Source: Deltaproteobacteria bacterium
GTDB taxonomy: Bacteria > Myxococcota_A > UBA796 > CAJQPC01
Direction: 5' to 3'
DNA: 64,000 nucleotides
Assembly (NCBI GenBank): GCA_016717595.1
Contig: JADKFE010000001.1
Span: 1-64,000 of the forward strand
The position numbers and the translations under genes are program-made. This document shows, in pieces, positions 60,905 to 64,000 of the stretch. Every line of letters starts with the position of its first letter. Position 1 is the first letter of the stretch. The notes beneath the pieces are model-generated. The model was not told where the DNA came from. It did no database searches and saw only the letters and a program-made list of their open reading frames with translations.

Positions 60905-62537
60905 GGCAACGCTGTGGTTGACCTGGGCCGCCCTGTTGGCGCTCACCTTCGTCGCCTACAACAACATGCTGCACGGCGAGTTCACCTACGACGACAAGGT
61001 GGAGGTGGTGGGCAACCGCACGCTGCGGTTTCTTGAGGAGTGGCGGCTGGTGCTCGCCTACAACTGGTCGCGGCCGGTGCTCATCGCCACCTACGCGCTG
61101 AACTACCGCCTCGCGGGCCTCGATCCTTGGCCCTACCACGTCTTTGATCTGGTGCTCCAGGGCGTAAACGTCGGCGTCGTGATGCTGCTGGGCCTGCGGA
61201 TCTTCGGGGATCGGCCCGGGGCGCTGTTCGCCGCGGCGGCCTCGGCGGCGCTGTGGGGCGTTCACCCGCTCAACACCGAGGCCGTCTCTTACGTCACCGG
61301 GCGCAGCGAGCAGCTCGCCGGGGGCCTCATGCTCTTGGCCTGCCTGGGCTTCGTGAGCTGGCGGCAAGAGGGCGGGCTTGGGCGCTTGGCCCTGTGCGGC
61401 GGGGCGACGGCGCTGGCGTTCTTCACCAAAGAGGTCGCCGTGGTGCTGCCCGTGGCGTTTTTGCTGCTGGAGTGGCTGGTGGTGCGAAAGGGTGCCTTGG
61501 GTGAGGTGCGCTGGCGAGGCCACCTCATCTGGATCCTCGCCCTCGTGGCGTTCTTCGCGCTGAGGCTGCGGGTGTATGGCGTGATCACCACGGATCTGCC
61601 GGACCTGCGCCCCCGCGACGTGCAGCTCTTCACCCAGGCCGAGGTGATCTGGCGCTATGTGCAGCTCGCGGTTTTGCCTGTGGGCCAGTCGGTGTTCCAC
61701 GATCACCCGGCGACGGGGCTCACGGCGCGCTCCGCCTTGGCGGCGCTCGGGGTGCTCGGCGCGGGCGTCGGGGCGGTCGCCTTCGCCCGTCGGGCGCCGC
61801 TTTTGAGCCTGGGGGTGCTGTGGTGGCTGCTTTGCCTCGCGCCGTCGTCGTCGTTTGTGCCGCTGAAAGAGACGATGGCCGAACACCGCCCATACCTCGC
61901 GCTCTTGGGCCTGTGCTGGATCGCCGCCGAGGGCCTACGCCGCCTGCCGGGCTCCACGGGGTTGGGCGTTCTGTTGGCGCTGTGCGCCGTCGAGGTCGGG
62001 CTCACCCGGGCGCGCAACACCCTGTGGCAGACCGAGGTGGCCTTGTGGGGCGACGCCGTGAAGAAGAACCCACACTCTGCCGAGGCTTGGTATGGCTTGG
62101 GCGACGCCATGCGCCTCAAGTCCGAGCTGGCGGAGGCGGCGACGGCGTACCAGAGGGCCCGAGACCTCAACCCGGCGCTCCTCGACGCCACCAACAACTT
62201 AGGTCTGGTGCAGGCCCAGCTCGGCCAGCGCGACGAGGCCGAGGCCACCTGGCGGGGGCTGCTGCTGGAGTCGCCGACCTACTGCAAGGCCCACAACAAC
62301 CTGGGCCTGCTCTACGCCCGGGAGGGCAAACCGCGCGAGGCCGCCGCCGAGCTGCGCACCACCTTGGCGTATTGCCCTGAGGACTGCCGCGCGCACCGGT
62401 ACTTGGGCGAGCTGTACGGCATGCAGCTCAACGACCGAGAGAAGGCCGTGCTGCATCTGGAGGTGTTCTTGGAGCTGTGCCCGGCGGACCGAATGAGCGA
62501 AGACGTGCGGGCGCTGCTCAACAAGCTGACGTGGTGA
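60891..62537 (+). CDS. Polytopic TMTC-like glycosyltransferase with C-terminal TPR repeats
   Basis: 548 aa; GTG 60891 with GGAGG 5 nt upstream. About ten transmembrane helices in residues 1-380. HGEFTYDDK near residue 30 carries the acidic pair expected in the first lumenal loop of GT-C enzymes, and VHPLNTEAVSYVTGRSEQLA and PLKETMAEHRPYLALLG match the TMTC (O-mannosyltransferase) family. TPR repeats fill about 410-540 (AEAWYGLGDAMRLKSELAEA, CKAHNNLGLLYAREGKPREA). Probably glycosylates exported proteins from a polyprenyl-phosphate sugar, working with the coupled GT4. Confidence 0.88.
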   Translation: MNRREATLWLTWAALLALTFVAYNNMLHGEFTYDDKVEVVGNRTLRFLEEWRLVLAYNWSRPVLIATYALNYRLAGLDPWPYHVFDLVLQGVNVGVVMLLGLRIFGDRPGALFAAAASAALWGVHPLNTEAVSYVTGRSEQLAGGLMLLACLGFVSWRQEGGLGRLALCGGATALAFFTKEVAVVLPVAFLLLEWLVVRKGALGEVRWRGHLIWILALVAFFALRLRVYGVITTDLPDLRPRDVQLFTQAEVIWRYVQLAVLPVGQSVFHDHPATGLTARSALAALGVLGAGVGAVAFARRAPLLSLGVLWWLLCLAPSSSFVPLKETMAEHRPYLALLGLCWIAAEGLRRLPGSTGLGVLLALCAVEVGLTRARNTLWQTEVALWGDAVKKNPHSAEAWYGLGDAMRLKSELAEAATAYQRARDLNPALLDATNNLGLVQAQLGQRDEAEATWRGLLLESPTYCKAHNNLGLLYAREGKPREAAAELRTTLAYCPEDCRAHRYLGELYGMQLNDREKAVLHLEVFLELCPADRMSEDVRALLNKLTW

Positions 62538-62557
62538 AGGGAGGGGACGCGGGCCGC

Positions 62558-62815
62558 TCAGAACGTGCGCTGGCCCATGGCGTCGTGGAGCAGCTCGTCA
62601 ACGGAGATGCTCAGGTCGGAGAAGAGGCTGGTGTCGTCGTCGTCCTCAGACAGGGCGAAGGGATCTTCGCTGAGACGCTCGACGTTCTCCGGGTCACAGG
62701 CGCAGCCGTCTTCACACTCGCGGCGGCGATCTCCGCCATCCGCGGGGGTGAGGGCGGCGGGGCCCAACAGGCCAAGGGCGACGGCTAAGGTCAGGGGATC
62801 GGCGGTGAGCTTCAT
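62558..62815 (-). CDS. Small exported acidic protein
   Basis: 85 aa, signal-peptide-like start (MKLTADPLTLAVALGLLGPA), a short Cys cluster (ECEDGCACD), then a very acidic segment (LSEDPFALSEDDDD) and a helical end. No family recognised. Could bind metal or interact with a basic partner. Divergent from the haem lipoprotein gene across 141 bp, which holds no other gene. Confidence 0.65.
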   Translation of the reverse strand: MKLTADPLTLAVALGLLGPAALTPADGGDRRRECEDGCACDPENVERLSEDPFALSEDDDDTSLFSDLSISVDELLHDAMGQRTF

Positions 62816-62956
62816 GGCTTCCTCGACGCTTTGGGGCTTCTGGAGGACGAGATGCCTTCGGGTCGGCTTCGTTACGCGATGAGCGCCGAAAAATTGCGAG
62901 GACGCGCATCACGAGAGGCGGGATAGGATAACGTCCACCCCGAAGGACGCCAGCGA

Positions 62957-63644
62957 ATGACCCTCTTCACCGTGTCTCTCTTCCTTCTCAACGCTTGTGG
63001 AGAGGCGCCGCCGAGGCCCGGCGCGCAGGTCGTGGCGCCAGAGCCCCCCGCGCCCGCCGAGGTGGTCGATCCCAAAGCCGACGCGCTGGCCCTGGCCAAA
63101 GCCACGGACGCGGGCGCACGTCTCGGCGCCGCGCTGAAGGGTCGGCTCACCCAGGCGATGCTCGAGGGCCCCGGCGCGGCGATGACGGCGTGCTCGGATG
63201 AGGCCCAGGGGCTCACCGCCCAGGTGCGCGGCGAGTCGGGGGCCCGGGTGGGCCGGGCGTCGCTGAAGCTGCGCAACCCCACCAACAGCGGCCCGGACTG
63301 GGTGCAGGCCTGGCTGACGGCGAACGAGGGCAAACCCGGCGCCGAGGCCGCGCTGAGCTCTGAGGTGACGACCACGCCAGAGGGCCGCTTCGCCCGGGTG
63401 ATCCGCCCGATCACCGTCGAGGCGGGGTGCTTGACCTGCCACGGCGACCCCGCGGCGATCCCGCCCCCGGTCAAAGAGCAGCTCACCGCGCGGTACCCCC
63501 AAGACGCCGCCACGGGGTACAAGGTCGGTGACCTGCGCGGCGCGCTCTGGGCGGAGCTGCCCGTGAAGCCCGCCGCAGAGAACCCCGCCCCGGCGACCCG
63601 CCCCCGCGACGCCCGATCCCGTCGCCCCCACTCAGGAGGGATAA
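62957..63644 (+). CDS. DUF3365 (Tll0287-like) c-type haem lipoprotein, 3' end frameshifted
   Basis: About 229 aa. Lipobox LNAC at about residue 13, Pro-rich linker, then a Tll0287-like domain with the haem-binding motif CLTCHG near residue 157 and RVIRPITVE before it. It is probably an external haem-based sensor or electron carrier. The frame runs on to 63868 through sequence that belongs to the next gene; a one-base shift in the C5 run (63601-63605) would instead end it TPDPVAPTQEG with TAA at 63642-63644, immediately before the next ATG. Confidence 0.82.
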
Positions 63645-64000
63645 ATGTCTTCCCCGAGCTTCCCCGAGCCCAGTCACAACCACCCCGGCAGCAGCTCGGA
63701 CGCCTTAGACGCCGCGATCCGTCGCGTCGCCTCCAAGAAGGACGAGTGGGCCCAGCTCGGCATCCCCGAGCGGCTGGTGATCCTACGCCAGCTCCTCGCC
63801 GGGGTGCTCGACGTGGCCCCGGCCTGGGTGGCGGACGGCTGCCGGGCGAAGGGCCTCTCCCCGGATGAGTCTCTCGCGGGTGAGGAGTGGCTGGCGGGCC
63901 CGGCCACCACCGTACGAAACATCCGCCTGCTCATCGAGGCGCTCGAGGCCAAAGGCCAGCCGCGGCCTCCGGCGGTGAGCGCGCGGCCCAACGGCCAGCA
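63645..64000 (+). CDS. Aldehyde dehydrogenase family protein, N-terminal part (runs off the window)
   Basis: 118 codons and 2 nt without a stop, from ATG 63645 with AGGAGG 7 nt upstream. The N-terminus reads SSDALDAAIRRVASKKDEWA, then LGIPERLVILRQLLAGVLDV and GLSPDESLAGEEWLAGP, the arrangement of the long N-terminal region of a large aldehyde dehydrogenase group common in Myxococcota. The catalytic Cys and Glu lie beyond the window. It begins one nt after the apparent stop of the haem lipoprotein gene, so co-transcription is likely. Confidence 0.75.
   Translation, partial: MSSPSFPEPSHNHPGSSSDALDAAIRRVASKKDEWAQLGIPERLVILRQLLAGVLDVAPAWVADGCRAKGLSPDESLAGEEWLAGPATTVRNIRLLIEALEAKGQPRPPAVSARPNGQ

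Overview
The window is high-GC bacterial chromosome, packed with genes on both strands, with no rRNA, tRNA, CRISPR array or insertion sequence that I can recognise. The gene content looks like Myxococcota (formerly Deltaproteobacteria): two large membrane Ser/Thr kinases, one with a sulfatase-modifying (FGE-type) sensor domain and one with WD40-like repeats; lipoproteins with MopE-type Asp/Cys-rich metal-binding repeats; an ECF sigma factor operon with a caspase; a DUF4157 (eCIS-core) protein; and many small Cys-rich lipoproteins. This assignment is inferred from gene content, not from a marker gene.

Layout. 1-10 kb: an EAD-like/kinase/FGE protein; acs behind an apparent sigma-54 promoter with a tandem upstream dyad; then a secreted protein, an enoyl-CoA hydratase, bpt (N-degron leucyltransferase), an alpha/beta-hydrolase and plsY. 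10-24 kb: a MopE/FG-GAP lipoprotein, sfsA, an LPG-synthase-TM-type membrane protein, two outer-membrane proteins (one frameshifted), and the overlapping operon sigma factor / anti-sigma-like protein / periplasmic caspase fused to a beta-barrel / lipoprotein. Small membrane proteins, an exonuclease-like protein and a frameshifted ankyrin protein follow. 24-36 kb: a flavin amine oxidase lipoprotein, an HNH nuclease, a membrane-anchored GH1 enzyme, a MoxR ATPase joined to a VWA domain across an A10 tract, a tandem pair of beta-helix lipoproteins, an AMMECR1 fusion and a glycine-rich RRM protein. 36-50 kb: a kinase with WD40-like repeats, thioredoxin-like and glutaredoxin proteins, a PrsW-type protease, a dimethylargininase-like protein with a TetR regulator, an AP-superfamily sulfatase-like protein, patatin and modABC. 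50-64 kb: a GH18-like lipoprotein, a cupin, a CpXC protein, a HEAT lipoprotein, an eCIS-core metallopeptidase, a pterin-type operon, asparaginase, Cys-rich lipoproteins, a GT4 glycosyltransferase with a TMTC-like TPR protein, a haem lipoprotein and the start of an aldehyde dehydrogenase.

Most interesting: (1) the sigma/anti-sigma/caspase-barrel/lipoprotein operon at 17.7-21.5 kb, which could be a cell-envelope signalling or self-damage module; (2) the MoxR-VWA pair at 29.1-30.9 kb, where A10, a downstream 8-bp stem and a zero-frame stop in its loop suggest programmed frameshifting or transcriptional slippage; (3) the DUF4157 protein with a second HExxH peptidase domain at 52.7-54.9 kb; (4) the sigma-54 control region of acs; (5) a mirrored 11-bp promoter element between two divergent genes near 6.9 kb. 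Caution: several genes (14.4, 23.4, 49.3, 50.4, 54.7, 63.6 kb) look broken by single-base indels in short homopolymers, so residual assembly errors are likely and could also explain the A10 case.
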